Below, piece after piece: positions 8,098 through 16,282 of a stretch of 64,000 bases of DNA (position 1 is the first letter of the stretch; each line of letters opens with the position of its first letter). The DNA comes from Bradyrhizobium sp. LLZ17 (GTDB taxonomy: Bacteria; Pseudomonadota; Alphaproteobacteria; Rhizobiales; Xanthobacteraceae), in assembly GCF_041200145.1 (NCBI RefSeq), contig NZ_CP165734.1:2480001-2544000 (forward strand), written 5' to 3'. Position numbers and translations under genes: made by a program. Below the pieces are notes generated by a model. The model searched no databases. It saw only the letters and a program-made list of their open reading frames with translations, and was not told the DNA's origin.

Positions 8098-8874
8098 ATG
8101 GATCTGCATCTACGAGGCAAGCGCGTCCTGATCACAGGCGCGTCCAAGGGCATTGGTGCTGCCGCCGCCGAAGCGTTTGCCGAGGAAGGCGCTCATCTCC
8201 TGCTCGCCGCTCGCAACGGCGAACAGCTCAAGGCGCTGGCGGACGGCTTGCGTTCGGCGCACCAGATCGATGCCACGACGAGCATCGTCGACCTGCGCAG
8301 GCCCGAGGACCTGGCGCGGCTCGCCAGGGAAGCCGCGGACATCGACATCCTCGTCAACAATGCCGGCGACATTCCCGGCGGCTCCATCGACAAGATCGAC
8401 GAGGCGACCTGGCGGCATGCCTGGGAGTTGAAAGTGTTCGGTTACATCAATCTCACGCGCATGATCTACGCGCAGATGAAGGCGAAGGGCGGCGGCGTCG
8501 TCATCAACGACATCGGGGCTGCCGGCGAGAAATTCGACGCCAACTACATCTGCGGCAGCGCCGGCAATGCGGCCCTGATGGCGTTTACGCGCGCGCTCGG
8601 CGGAAAGAGCCTCGCCGACAACATCCGCGTGGTCGGCATCAATCCCGGCCCGGTCGGCACCGAACGCCACGTGACACTGCTGAAGACCCGGGCCCAGCAC
8701 CAATTCGGCGACGAGAGCCGCTACAGGGAATTCCAGAAAGGACTGCCGCTCGGCCGCCCCGCGCATGCACGCGAGATCGGTGACCTCATGGCGTTCCTTG
8801 CCTCGGATCGCGCCGGCTATACGTCCGGGGTCATCTATACCGTGGATGGCGGCATCAGCGCGGGATGGGGTTGA
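8098..8874 (+). CDS. Short-chain dehydrogenase/reductase with non-canonical active site
   Basis: The 258-residue protein has the SDR Rossmann fold: GASKGIGAAAAEAF at residues 14-27 binds the cofactor, NNAG at 87-90 is the structural motif, and NPGPVGTERHV follows the active site. The catalytic Tyr150 is present, but the Tyr-x3-Lys lysine is replaced by Ser154 (YICGS), and no serine occupies the expected position about 13 residues upstream (GVVINDIGAAGE). The family is usually NAD(P)-dependent with broad substrates. The gene is divergent from ttuC and followed by a family A repeat and an amidase gene. It may use an altered mechanism or be a non-reductive homologue. The cofactor fold is certain, activity is not. 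Confidence 0.85.
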   Translation: MDLHLRGKRVLITGASKGIGAAAAEAFAEEGAHLLLAARNGEQLKALADGLRSAHQIDATTSIVDLRRPEDLARLAREAADIDILVNNAGDIPGGSIDKIDEATWRHAWELKVFGYINLTRMIYAQMKAKGGGVVINDIGAAGEKFDANYICGSAGNAALMAFTRALGGKSLADNIRVVGINPGPVGTERHVTLLKTRAQHQFGDESRYREFQKGLPLGRPAHAREIGDLMAFLASDRAGYTSGVIYTVDGGISAGWG

Positions 8875-8897
8875 TTGCTCCGAGATTATTTAGACGC

Positions 8898-8977
8898 CGT
8901 CGTTCCGGGGCGATGCGAAGCATCGAACCCGGAACCTCGAGATTCCGGGTTCGCCCTTCGGTCGCCCCGGAATGACA
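8898..8977. repeat. Palindromic intergenic repeat, family A, copy 2
   Basis: CGTTCCGGGGCGATGCGAAG opens the unit and CGCCCCGGAATGAC closes it, with the inner dyad CCGGAACCTCGAGATTCCGG. It lies between the SDR and amidase genes and matches the copies at 3334 and 36197. Confidence 0.8.
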
Positions 8978-8999
8978 GTCCAGAGCTAGGAGTAAACAC

Positions 9000-10418
9000 T
9001 TGTCTCAAGAGTTGATCCGCGCATCCGCGTGCACCGTTGTCGACAAGCTGCGATCCGGAGATGTCTCGCCGCTCGAGCTTCTGGATGTGCTGGAGCAGCG
9101 CATCGTCGAGGTCGACGGCAAGGTGAACGCGCTGCCCACGCTATGCTTCGATCGCGCCCGGACCCATGCGAGAGCGCTGATGCAGAAGCCGGCCGGCGCG
9201 CGCGGACTGCTCGCGGGTCTGCCGGTGCCGATCAAGGATCTGACCGATGTCGCCGGTGTGCTGAACACGCAGGGCTCGCCGATCTTCAGGGATAACATCC
9301 CCGCAAAGTCCGACCTCATGGTCGAGAACCTCGAGGCCAACGGCGCGGTCATCTACGCAAAATCCAACACGCCGGAATTCGGTGCCGGCGCCAACACCTT
9401 CAACGAGGTGTTCGGTGCAACCCTCAATCCCTGGGATACGTCCAGATCGGCGGCCGGCTCTTCAGGCGGCGCCGCGGTGGCGTTGGCAACCGGCATGGCC
9501 TGGCTCGCGCACGGCTCGGACATGGGGGGCAGCTTGCGCAGTCCCGCGAGCTTCTGCGGCGTCGTCGGCATGCGGCCGAGCATCGGCCGCGTCGCGCACA
9601 CGCCGAAATCGGCGGTCGATCGCAACCTCGGCGTCCAGGGCCCGATGGCACGCAATGTCGAGGACCTCGCGCTGCTGCTCGACGCCATGAGCGGTGACTA
9701 TGCCGCCGATCCGCTGTCGTTGCCGGCGCCTTTGACCTCGTTCCTGTCGGCGGCGCAATCGGGCAAGAAGCCCAAGCGCATCGCCTATTCGCCGGATCTC
9801 GGCATCACCCCGGTCGATCCCGAAGTAAAGGCGATCACGCGCAAAGCGGCGCAGCGCTTCGCGGACGCCGGCGCGATCGTCGAGGAAGCGCATCCGGATT
9901 GGCGCGAGGCACATGAATGCTTCCACGTGCTGCGCGCCTTCGATTTCGCGATCAGCAAGGCGAATCTCCTGCGCACCAAGCGCGACCTGCTCAAGCCGGA
10001 GGTGATCTGGAACATCGAGGAGGGCCTTAAGCTGACGATCGAGCAGATCGAGCGCGCCGAAGCGCAGCGCGTCGGGATGACCGCGCGCGCGATCGAGTTC
10101 TTCAAGACCTACGATCTGCTGCTGGTGCCGACCACGATCGTGCCGCCGTTCCCGATCGAGCACCGCTATGTCGCCGAATGCGCCGGCAAGAGGTTCGAGA
10201 ACTACGTCGAGTGGCTCGGCATCGTCTACGCCATCACGCTGGCCTGCTGCCCGGCTCTGTCGTTGCCCTGCGGCTTCACGGTGTCAGGCCTGCCGGTCGG
10301 CGTGCAGGTGGTCGGCGCGCCGCGCGCAGATGCGCAGGTCATCGCGGGCGCAAAGGTGTTGGAAGATATTCTGGGTCTGAGTGGCACTACGCCGATCGAT
10401 CCGAAGGTGAAGAAGTAA
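9000..10418 (+). CDS. Amidase (amidase signature family)
   Basis: The 472-residue enzyme belongs to the amidase signature family and hydrolyses an amide to acid and ammonia. The Ser-cisSer-Lys triad can be placed at K79 (PVPIKDLTDV), S154 (AAGSSGGAAV) and S178 (DMGGSLRSPASFCG). A TTG start at 9000 is chosen because AGGAG lies 8 bp upstream and the N-terminus fits the family. It stands alone between a family A and a family C repeat, so it is probably its own transcription unit, possibly linked functionally to the carbamoylase and hydro-lyase upstream. The natural amide substrate is unknown. Confidence 0.92.
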   Translation: MSQELIRASACTVVDKLRSGDVSPLELLDVLEQRIVEVDGKVNALPTLCFDRARTHARALMQKPAGARGLLAGLPVPIKDLTDVAGVLNTQGSPIFRDNIPAKSDLMVENLEANGAVIYAKSNTPEFGAGANTFNEVFGATLNPWDTSRSAAGSSGGAAVALATGMAWLAHGSDMGGSLRSPASFCGVVGMRPSIGRVAHTPKSAVDRNLGVQGPMARNVEDLALLLDAMSGDYAADPLSLPAPLTSFLSAAQSGKKPKRIAYSPDLGITPVDPEVKAITRKAAQRFADAGAIVEEAHPDWREAHECFHVLRAFDFAISKANLLRTKRDLLKPEVIWNIEEGLKLTIEQIERAEAQRVGMTARAIEFFKTYDLLLVPTTIVPPFPIEHRYVAECAGKRFENYVEWLGIVYAITLACCPALSLPCGFTVSGLPVGVQVVGAPRADAQVIAGAKVLEDILGLSGTTPIDPKVKK

Positions 10419-10447
10419 GGCGATCTACGCCGCGCGCTCGGTAGTTG

Positions 10448-10597
10448 CCCTCTCCCCTTGTGGGAGAGGGTGGCTCGCCGCATAGCGGCGAGACGGGTGA
10501 GGGGTATCCCTCCGCGCGCGAACTCGCAGAAGAATCCGCTGAAACAATCCCTCATCCGGCGCTTCGCGCCACCTTCTCCCACAAGGGGAGAAGGGAA
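10448..10597. repeat. Composite palindromic repeat, family C, copy 2 (inverted relative to copy 1)
   Basis: The order is CCCTCTCCCCTTGTGGGAGA, CTCGCCGCATAGCGGCGAG, then GGCGCTTCGCGCC and CCTTCTCCCACAAGGGGAGA. This is the same pair of modules as at 6712-6864 but reverse-complemented. It lies between the convergent amidase and aapM genes. Confidence 0.8.
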
Positions 10598-10603
10598 GAG
10601 ACG

Positions 10604-11710
10604 TCACCTTTCGCTCGTCGCCTCGAGGCTCCGGCTATAGCGCGACATCGCGAAGCAGAAGGCGAAATAGATCGCGGCGACGAAGATGTAGACTTCCACC
10701 GAAAACTGCTGCCAGCCGGGATCGATGATCGCAGTCTTGGCCGTCGTGAGCAGGTCGAAGATGCCGATGATCAGGACGAGGCTGGTATCCTTGAAGAACG
10801 CGATGAAGGTGTTGACCAGCGGTGGAATGACGTGACAGATCGCCTGCGGCAGGATGATCAGCCGGTGCTTGCGCCAGTAGGATAGTCCGAGTGCGTCCGC
10901 CGCCTCATATTGCCCGCGCGGCACGGCCTGCAGCCCACCGCGGATGACTTCGGCGAGATAGGCTCCCGCGAACAGGATGATCGCGACCTGCGCGCGCAGG
11001 AGCTTGTCGATGTTGAATCCGCTGGGCATGAACAGCGGAAACATCACGCTGGCCATGAACAACAGGCTGACCAGCGGCACGCCCCGGATCAGTTCCACAT
11101 AGATCACCGAGAGCGAACGGATCGCCGGCAGTTTCGAACGCCGGCCCAGCGCGACGAGCACGCCGAGCGGAAAGCCAAACGCCAATCCGAACGTCGCGAG
11201 AACCAGCGTCACCGGCAATCCGCCCCATCGATCCTGCGAGACGAAGGGCAAGCCGAGCACGCCGCCCCACATCAGCAAGCTGATCAGCGCCAGCGCGCCG
11301 ATCCAGAGAAAAGCGAGTTCGCGGCGCCACCAGGCTCGGCGGGTGGACAGATAGAACAGCGCGATGAACAGCAGCACGGACAGCGCCGGCCGCCACTGCG
11401 CGTCGAACGGATAGGTGCCGAACAGGATGAAGCGGTATTTTTCGGGGATGATCGCCCAGCAGGCGCCAAGACCACGCGCGGCACGACACTCGCTCGAATC
11501 ATTTGCCGGTGTCAGCCAGACCGCGTTCGCGATACCCCACTGCGCAAAGCTGACGGCGCCTTTCACAAGGACCGCCAGCAACACGAGGGTGATGATGCCG
11601 TTCGGGATCGACGAGAACAGGTTGGTGCGCAGCCAGCGCAACACCGGGTTGCCCATTTGCGGACGGCGGGCAGCCCGCGGCGCCTCCGGAATGTCCGTGA
11701 TCGCCGTCAT
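10604..11710 (-). CDS. aapM: General L-amino acid ABC transporter permease AapM
   Basis: This is an inner-membrane permease of the polar amino acid (His/Gln/opine) family, 368 residues with several hydrophobic segments. The start at 11710 gives MTAITDIPEAPRAARRPQMG, a usual cytoplasmic N-terminus, and abuts the aapQ stop by 2 bp. The EAA loop that contacts the ATPase is visible in YEAADALGLSYWRKHRLIILP, preceded by VIYVELIRGVPLVSLLF. A large N-terminal extension before the conserved permease domain is typical of AapM/BztC. It is cotranscribed with aapQ. The partner ATPase gene aapP is absent from this window. Confidence 0.92.
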   Translation of the reverse strand: MTAITDIPEAPRAARRPQMGNPVLRWLRTNLFSSIPNGIITLVLLAVLVKGAVSFAQWGIANAVWLTPANDSSECRAARGLGACWAIIPEKYRFILFGTYPFDAQWRPALSVLLFIALFYLSTRRAWWRRELAFLWIGALALISLLMWGGVLGLPFVSQDRWGGLPVTLVLATFGLAFGFPLGVLVALGRRSKLPAIRSLSVIYVELIRGVPLVSLLFMASVMFPLFMPSGFNIDKLLRAQVAIILFAGAYLAEVIRGGLQAVPRGQYEAADALGLSYWRKHRLIILPQAICHVIPPLVNTFIAFFKDTSLVLIIGIFDLLTTAKTAIIDPGWQQFSVEVYIFVAAIYFAFCFAMSRYSRSLEATSER

Positions 11711-11712
11711 GC

Positions 11713-12900
11713 TCAGCGCTCCACCAGGGCGATGCGCGAATTGTACCAATTCATGAAGAAACTGATGCCGAGACTGATGGTGAGGAAGACGGCCATGATC
11801 AGCGCGATCGCCTCGATCGCCTGGCCAGTCTGGTTCAGCGTGGTGTTGGCAATCGAGACCACGTCCTGATAGCCGATCGCCACCGCGAGCGAGGAGTTCT
11901 TGGTCAGGTTGAGGTATTGGCTCGTCATCGGCGGCACGATCACGCGCAGCGCCTGGGGCAAGATGATCTGCCGCAGCATGAAGCTGCGGCGCAACCCGAG
12001 CGCCTTGGCAGCATCCCACTGGCCGCGGGACACCGATTGGATGCCGCTGCGCACGATCTCCGCGACAAAGGCCGAGGTGTAGGTCACGAGCGCGATCAGC
12101 AACGCAAAATACTCAGGCGAGAGCGTCAGCCCGCCGATGAAGTTGAAGCCGCGCAACTCGGGCCATTCAATCGTCCAGGACACGCCGAGCAACAACGACA
12201 CTGCCCCGGGCAACAGGACGATGAGGCCCAGCGCAAAGGGCCAGGCCGGCCGAGGCTTGCCATCACGCATCTGCTGCGCGATCAGCCATCGCTGCACGAC
12301 ATAGAATACGGCCAGCCCCAGCGCGGCCGCGCCAAGCACCCAAAGCTGCGGCGCCCCGACCGGGACAGCCGGCAGAATCAGGCCGCGATTGGAGAGGAAC
12401 ACGCCCTCGACCGGCCGCCACGCCCCGCGCGCGGCCGGCAAGCCCTGCATCAGGACGTACCAGAACAGGAGTTGCAGCAGCAACGGAATGTCGCGCAGCA
12501 CCTCGACGTAGACGGCGGCGAACCGGGAGAGCAGCCAATTGGCCGACAGCCGCGAGATACCGATCAGCGTGCCCAGAATCGTCGCAAGCACGATACCGAC
12601 CACCGCGACACGCAAAGTGTTCGCGACGCCGACGACGAAAGCCCAGAGATAAGAATCCCTCGGATTGTAGGCGAGCAGGCTGTCCGCGATGGGCATGCCG
12701 GCCTCGCGGCCGAGAAAGGCGAAGCCGGTCGTGATGCGGCGAGCGGAGAGATTGGTGACGGTATTCGACCAGAGGAACGCGATGACCGCGAACGCGATCC
12801 CGACGACCACGATTTGCCAGAACACGCCCTTCAACCCGTTCGGTCCGAGCGCGGCAAAGAGCCGGCGGCGCGGCGGCGGCCTGGGATCATCGGTGGTCAC
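11713..12900 (-). CDS. aapQ: General L-amino acid ABC transporter permease AapQ
   Basis: This permease of the Aap/Bzt family forms a heterodimer with AapM and is about 395 residues long. GTG at 12900 is chosen because AAGGA lies about 10 bp upstream; an alternative GTG at 12924 would add eight residues and has a weaker site. Conserved parts are LSRFAAVYVEVLRDIPLLLQ, an insertion rich in hydrophobic segments, and the EAA loop WDAAKALGLRRSFMLRQIILP. It is divergent from the RpiR-type regulator across a short gap holding a TGTTGCAC dyad, so that regulator probably controls both arms of the locus. Confidence 0.9.
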   Translation of the reverse strand: MTTDDPRPPPRRRLFAALGPNGLKGVFWQIVVVGIAFAVIAFLWSNTVTNLSARRITTGFAFLGREAGMPIADSLLAYNPRDSYLWAFVVGVANTLRVAVVGIVLATILGTLIGISRLSANWLLSRFAAVYVEVLRDIPLLLQLLFWYVLMQGLPAARGAWRPVEGVFLSNRGLILPAVPVGAPQLWVLGAAALGLAVFYVVQRWLIAQQMRDGKPRPAWPFALGLIVLLPGAVSLLLGVSWTIEWPELRGFNFIGGLTLSPEYFALLIALVTYTSAFVAEIVRSGIQSVSRGQWDAAKALGLRRSFMLRQIILPQALRVIVPPMTSQYLNLTKNSSLAVAIGYQDVVSIANTTLNQTGQAIEAIALIMAVFLTISLGISFFMNWYNSRIALVER

Positions 12901-12950
12901 AGCACAAAAATCCTTCTCGAACACGGTGATTTCCGGCAGCGCACGTCAAG

Positions 12951-12979
12951 TGTTGCACCGATCTTCAGTTCGTGCAACA
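12951..12979. promoter_or_regulatory. TGTTGCAC-N13-GTGCAACA dyad, probable RpiR operator
   Basis: Perfect 8-bp inverted arms at 12951-12958 and 12972-12979 are separated by 13 bp. The second arm lies 8 bp before the start of the RpiR-type regulator and the whole dyad sits in the gap with divergent aapQ. The position allows autoregulation and control of the transporter. The binding protein is inferred from location only. Confidence 0.6.
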
Positions 12980-12987
12980 AATGTTTC

Positions 12988-13860
12988 ATGGCCGAGCCCG
13001 CGAAATCCTCGCCGTTGAGCGAACTGCGCATTGCATTGCCGTCGCTTCCGATGCGGCTGCAGGAGGTCGGACGCTTCGTCGCCGCCAATGATTACGATGC
13101 CACCACCCGTTCGATGCGCGATCTCGCCGCGGAAGCCGGCGCCGATCCTGCCGCGTTCACGCGCCTTGCAAAGGCGATCGGCTATTCCGGCTGGGATGAA
13201 TTGCGTGCCGCGCTGACCGAGGCACGCCGGCCGTCGCCGATCTCGCCTTTCTCCGGCCGGGCCAAGGGCCGCCGCCATGGCCCGAATGCCGATGTTGCGC
13301 TCGTTACCGAGAAGCTCAACGCAGAGGCCGCCGGTCTGCCGCGCATCGCGGCCGAGCCGATTGCGGACGCGGCTCGCGCGCTGCACGACGCCACGCGGAT
13401 CTGGATCGCCGGCTATCGAAGCTGCCGCAGCGTCGCGGAGCTGCTGAACTATGAGCTGCGGCTGTTCCGCCCCGAACACGTGCAGATCGTCGGCGTGTCC
13501 GGACCGGACGATCTCGATCTCGGCGCGTTCCGTCCCCGCGAGGCCGTGATTGTCATCGGCTTCATGCCATACACCAATGCCAGCGTCCGGGTCGCACAGG
13601 CCGCCTATCGCGCCGGCGCGACGCTGATCGCGATCGCAGACAGCGTGGCCGCTCCGATGGCGGAAGGCGCCGATCATGTATTGCTGTTCGAAGCGGCTTC
13701 CTCTCCGGGCTTCTTCCCGAGCCTCACCGGTGCGCTCGCGATTGCGCAGTCGCTGGCCGCGGTGACGTTCTCGCTCGGCGGCGCGGCCGCGAAGAAGCGC
13801 CTCCAGGCTACCGAGGCGCGGCTCGCCGCGGCTTCCACCTACGTCTCTGAGAAAGGTTGA
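12988..13860 (+). CDS. MurR/RpiR-family transcriptional regulator with SIS domain
   Basis: The 290-residue protein has an N-terminal helix-turn-helix of the RpiR type (residues 1-80, with LAAEAGADPAAFTRLAKAIG) and a C-terminal SIS domain from about residue 130 (WIAGYRSCRSVAELLNYELR, then AVIVIGFMPYTNAS). SIS domains usually sense phosphosugars. In this subgroup, next to amino acid transporters and aminotransferases, the ligand may be an amino-acid-derived compound, which is inference. The ATG at 12988 is used; the reading frame is open further upstream, but that part lies antisense to aapQ. The aminotransferase gene follows after 3 bp, so the two are cotranscribed. Confidence 0.9.
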   Translation: MAEPAKSSPLSELRIALPSLPMRLQEVGRFVAANDYDATTRSMRDLAAEAGADPAAFTRLAKAIGYSGWDELRAALTEARRPSPISPFSGRAKGRRHGPNADVALVTEKLNAEAAGLPRIAAEPIADAARALHDATRIWIAGYRSCRSVAELLNYELRLFRPEHVQIVGVSGPDDLDLGAFRPREAVIVIGFMPYTNASVRVAQAAYRAGATLIAIADSVAAPMAEGADHVLLFEAASSPGFFPSLTGALAIAQSLAAVTFSLGGAAAKKRLQATEARLAAASTYVSEKG

Positions 13861-13863
13861 CCC

Positions 13864-15211
13864 ATGGCCGCCCGCACCAGCCGCGTGCTGCACCGTTCGT
13901 TGCGGGAGACCCCGCCCAAGGCGATCGGCGGCGAAGGGGTTTATCTCTTTGCCGAGGACGGACGCCGCGTGATTGACGCTTCGGGGGCGCGGCAGTCTCA
14001 TGCCTGGGCCATCAGCATCCGCGCGTGATCGCGGCGATCGCGAAGCAGGCCTCGACGCTGGCCTATGCGCACACCGCCTTCTTCTCCTCCGAGCCGGCCG
14101 AAGCGCTGGCCGAGACGCTGGTCGGCCACGAGCCCGGCGGTCTCGCCTACGCCTATTTCGTCAGCGGCGGATCAGAGGCGATCGAGGCCAGCATCAAGCT
14201 CGCGCGGCAATATTTCATCGAGCGTGGAGAGCCGCAACGGCAGCACTTCATCGCACGGCGGCAGAGCTATCACGGCAACACGCTTGGCGCGCTCGCCGCC
14301 GGCGGCAACGCCTGGCGTCGCGCGCCTTATGCGCCACTGCTCTCGACAGCCTTCAGCCACGTCACGCCGGCCTTCGCATATCACGAGAAGCGCGACGGCG
14401 AATCGGACGCGCAGTTCGTGGCACGACTTGCAGCGGAGCTCGAAGCTGAGTTTCAGCGGCTTGGTCCCGAGACCGTCGCTGCGTTCCTCGCAGAACCCGT
14501 CGTCGGCGCGACCGCCGGCGCCGTGACTGCACCGGACGGCTATTTCAAGGTAGCGCGCGAAATCTGCGACCGGCATGGCGCGCTCCTGATCCTCGATGAG
14601 GTCATGTGCGGCATGGGACGCACCGGCACCCACACGCTTGGCAGCAGGAAGGCGTCGCGCCGGACATCCAGGCGATCGCAAAGGGGCTCGGCGGCGGTTA
14701 CCAGCCGATCGGCGCGATGCTTGCGAGCGGCAAGATCATCGACACGATCCGCGTCGGTTCAGGCGCATTCCAGCACGGCCACACATATATGGCGCATCCG
14801 CTCGCCTGCGCGGCCGCGCTCGCGGTGCAGGATGTGATCCGCGAGGATGGCCTGCTTGATCAGGTCAAGCAGCGCGGCAGGCAGCTCGAGCAGCGACTTA
14901 CGGATCGTTTCGGCAATCACCGGCATATCGGCGACATCAGGGGCCGCGGCCTGTTCTGGGCGATCGAGCTTGTCGCCGACCGCGCCAGCCGCACCTCGTT
15001 CGATCCCGCGCTCAAGCTCAATCAGAAGATCAAGACGGAGGCCCTTGCCAACGGGCTCGGCTGCTATCCGGGCGGCGGCACCGTGGACGGTGTCCGCGGC
15101 GACCATGTGCTGCTGGCGCCACCCTATATCGCTTCGGCTGACGAGATCGACCTGATCGTCGAGAAACTCGGCGCGGCCGTCGACAACGTGTTGCGTAGTG
15201 TCAATCACTGA
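13864..15211 (+). pseudogene. Class III (PLP) aminotransferase interrupted by two single-base deletions
   Basis: Joined across two frameshifts this is a full-length class III aminotransferase of about 449 residues. Frame 1 (13864 to about 13987) ends in VIDASG; restoring one G in the GGGGG run at 13983-13987 continues with the family motif GAAVSCLGHQHP. Frame 2 runs to about 14630 and carries YFVSGGSEAIEASIKLARQY and LLILDEVMCGMGRTGT. One missing base at 14629-14634 leads to frame 3, AWQQEGVAPDIQAIAKGLGG, holding the PLP lysine (AIAKG), through to the normal C-terminus. Every motif is intact apart from the two lost bases, so sequencing error is as likely as a true pseudogene. It lies between the RpiR regulator and aapJ and probably transaminates the imported amino acid. 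Confidence 0.85.
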
Positions 15212-15223
15212 GGGGAGAGTATC

Positions 15224-16237
15224 ATGATGAGGAAAGTGGTTATCGCGGCAGGTGCGCTCGCGGCATCGACGGTTGTTGCGTCGGCGACGACGCTCGAGAC
15301 GGTGAAGAACCGCGGCACGCTGGTGTGCGGCGTCAGCGCCGGTTTTGCCGGCTTCTCCGCACCGGACTCGCAGGGCAATTACAAGGGTCTCGACGTCGAC
15401 TATTGCCGCGCGCTCGCGGCCGGCGTGCTCGGCGACGCCAACAAGGTGCGCTACGTCTCGCTGACGGCGCAGAATCGATTCACCGCGCTGCAATCGGGCG
15501 AGATCGACGTGCTCTACCGCAACTCGACCCAGACCTATTTGCGCGGCGTGACGCTGGGCCTGCGCCAGGGCCCGATCAACTTCTACGACGGCCAGGGCTT
15601 CGTGGTGAAGAAGGACCTCGGCGTGAAGGAGCTGAAGGATCTCAAGGGTGCCACCGTCTGCGTCGCGCAGGGCACCACGCATGAGGTCACCCTCGGCGAT
15701 TACGGCCGCGCCAACGGCATCGACTGGAAGCCGCTGGTATTCGACCGCGTCGACACCATGTACCAGACTTTCTTCGGCGGCCGCTGCGACGCCATGACCC
15801 AGGATGCCTCCGCGCTTGCAGGCGCCGTGACAACCGCGGCGCCGAATCCGGCCGACTACGTCGTGCTGCCGCAGACCATCAGCAAGGAGCCGCTCGGGCC
15901 GTTCACCCGCAACGGCGACGAGGTCTGGAGCGACATCATCACCTGGCTGCATTACGGATTGATCGAGGCCGAGGAGCTCGGCGTGACGCAAGCCAATGTC
16001 GACGAGATGGCGAAGTCGCAGACGCCCGCGGTGCAGCGCCTGCTCGGCGTCTCCGGCGATCTCGGCTCGCGGCTTGGGCTCGACAACAAATGGCTGGTCA
16101 CGGCGATCAAGGCGACCGGCAATTACGGCGAGATCTTTGAGCGCAACGTCGGCAAGGCGAGCCCCCTCAAGCTCGAGCGCGGCCTCAACGGTCTCTGGAG
16201 CAAGGGCGGCTTGATGTACGCGGTGCCGTTCAAGTAA
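15224..16237 (+). CDS. aapJ: General L-amino acid ABC transporter substrate-binding protein AapJ
   Basis: This periplasmic type II binding protein of 337 residues has a cleavable signal peptide (MMRKVVIAAGALAAS to about residue 21, ASA cleavage). The mature start LETVKNRGTLVCGVSAGFAG and the block LTAQNRFTALQSGEIDVLYR are characteristic of AapJ/BztA rather than narrow-specificity binding proteins. GAGGGGAGAG directly precedes the ATG, a strong ribosome site for an abundant protein. It follows the aminotransferase by 12 bp and is followed by a strong hairpin before the racemase-like gene. It would feed AapQ and AapM on the opposite arm. Confidence 0.93.
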   Translation: MMRKVVIAAGALAASTVVASATTLETVKNRGTLVCGVSAGFAGFSAPDSQGNYKGLDVDYCRALAAGVLGDANKVRYVSLTAQNRFTALQSGEIDVLYRNSTQTYLRGVTLGLRQGPINFYDGQGFVVKKDLGVKELKDLKGATVCVAQGTTHEVTLGDYGRANGIDWKPLVFDRVDTMYQTFFGGRCDAMTQDASALAGAVTTAAPNPADYVVLPQTISKEPLGPFTRNGDEVWSDIITWLHYGLIEAEELGVTQANVDEMAKSQTPAVQRLLGVSGDLGSRLGLDNKWLVTAIKATGNYGEIFERNVGKASPLKLERGLNGLWSKGGLMYAVPFK

Positions 16238-16241
16238 GGAG

Positions 16242-16273
16242 TTCACCTCGCCCCGCGTGCGGGGCGAGGTGAA
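16242..16273 (+). promoter_or_regulatory. Strong intercistronic hairpin overlapping the next gene's ribosome site
   Basis: TTCACCTCGCCCCGC (16242-16256) and GCGGGGCGAGGTGAA (16259-16273) are perfect 15-bp complements with GT between them, so the real loop is about CGTG. There is no T-tract, so it is not a standard terminator. The best ribosome site for the downstream ATG at 16283, GAGGTG, lies inside the 3' arm. The hairpin could protect aapJ mRNA at its 3' end and keep translation of the racemase-like gene low. Confidence 0.65.
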
Positions 16274-16282
16274 GAGACATCA

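Noticed and set aside
11917..12987. N-terminal extension of the RpiR regulator reading frame by about 350 codons
   Set aside because: The extension is antisense to aapQ and low-complexity. The RpiR family N-terminus begins at 12988.
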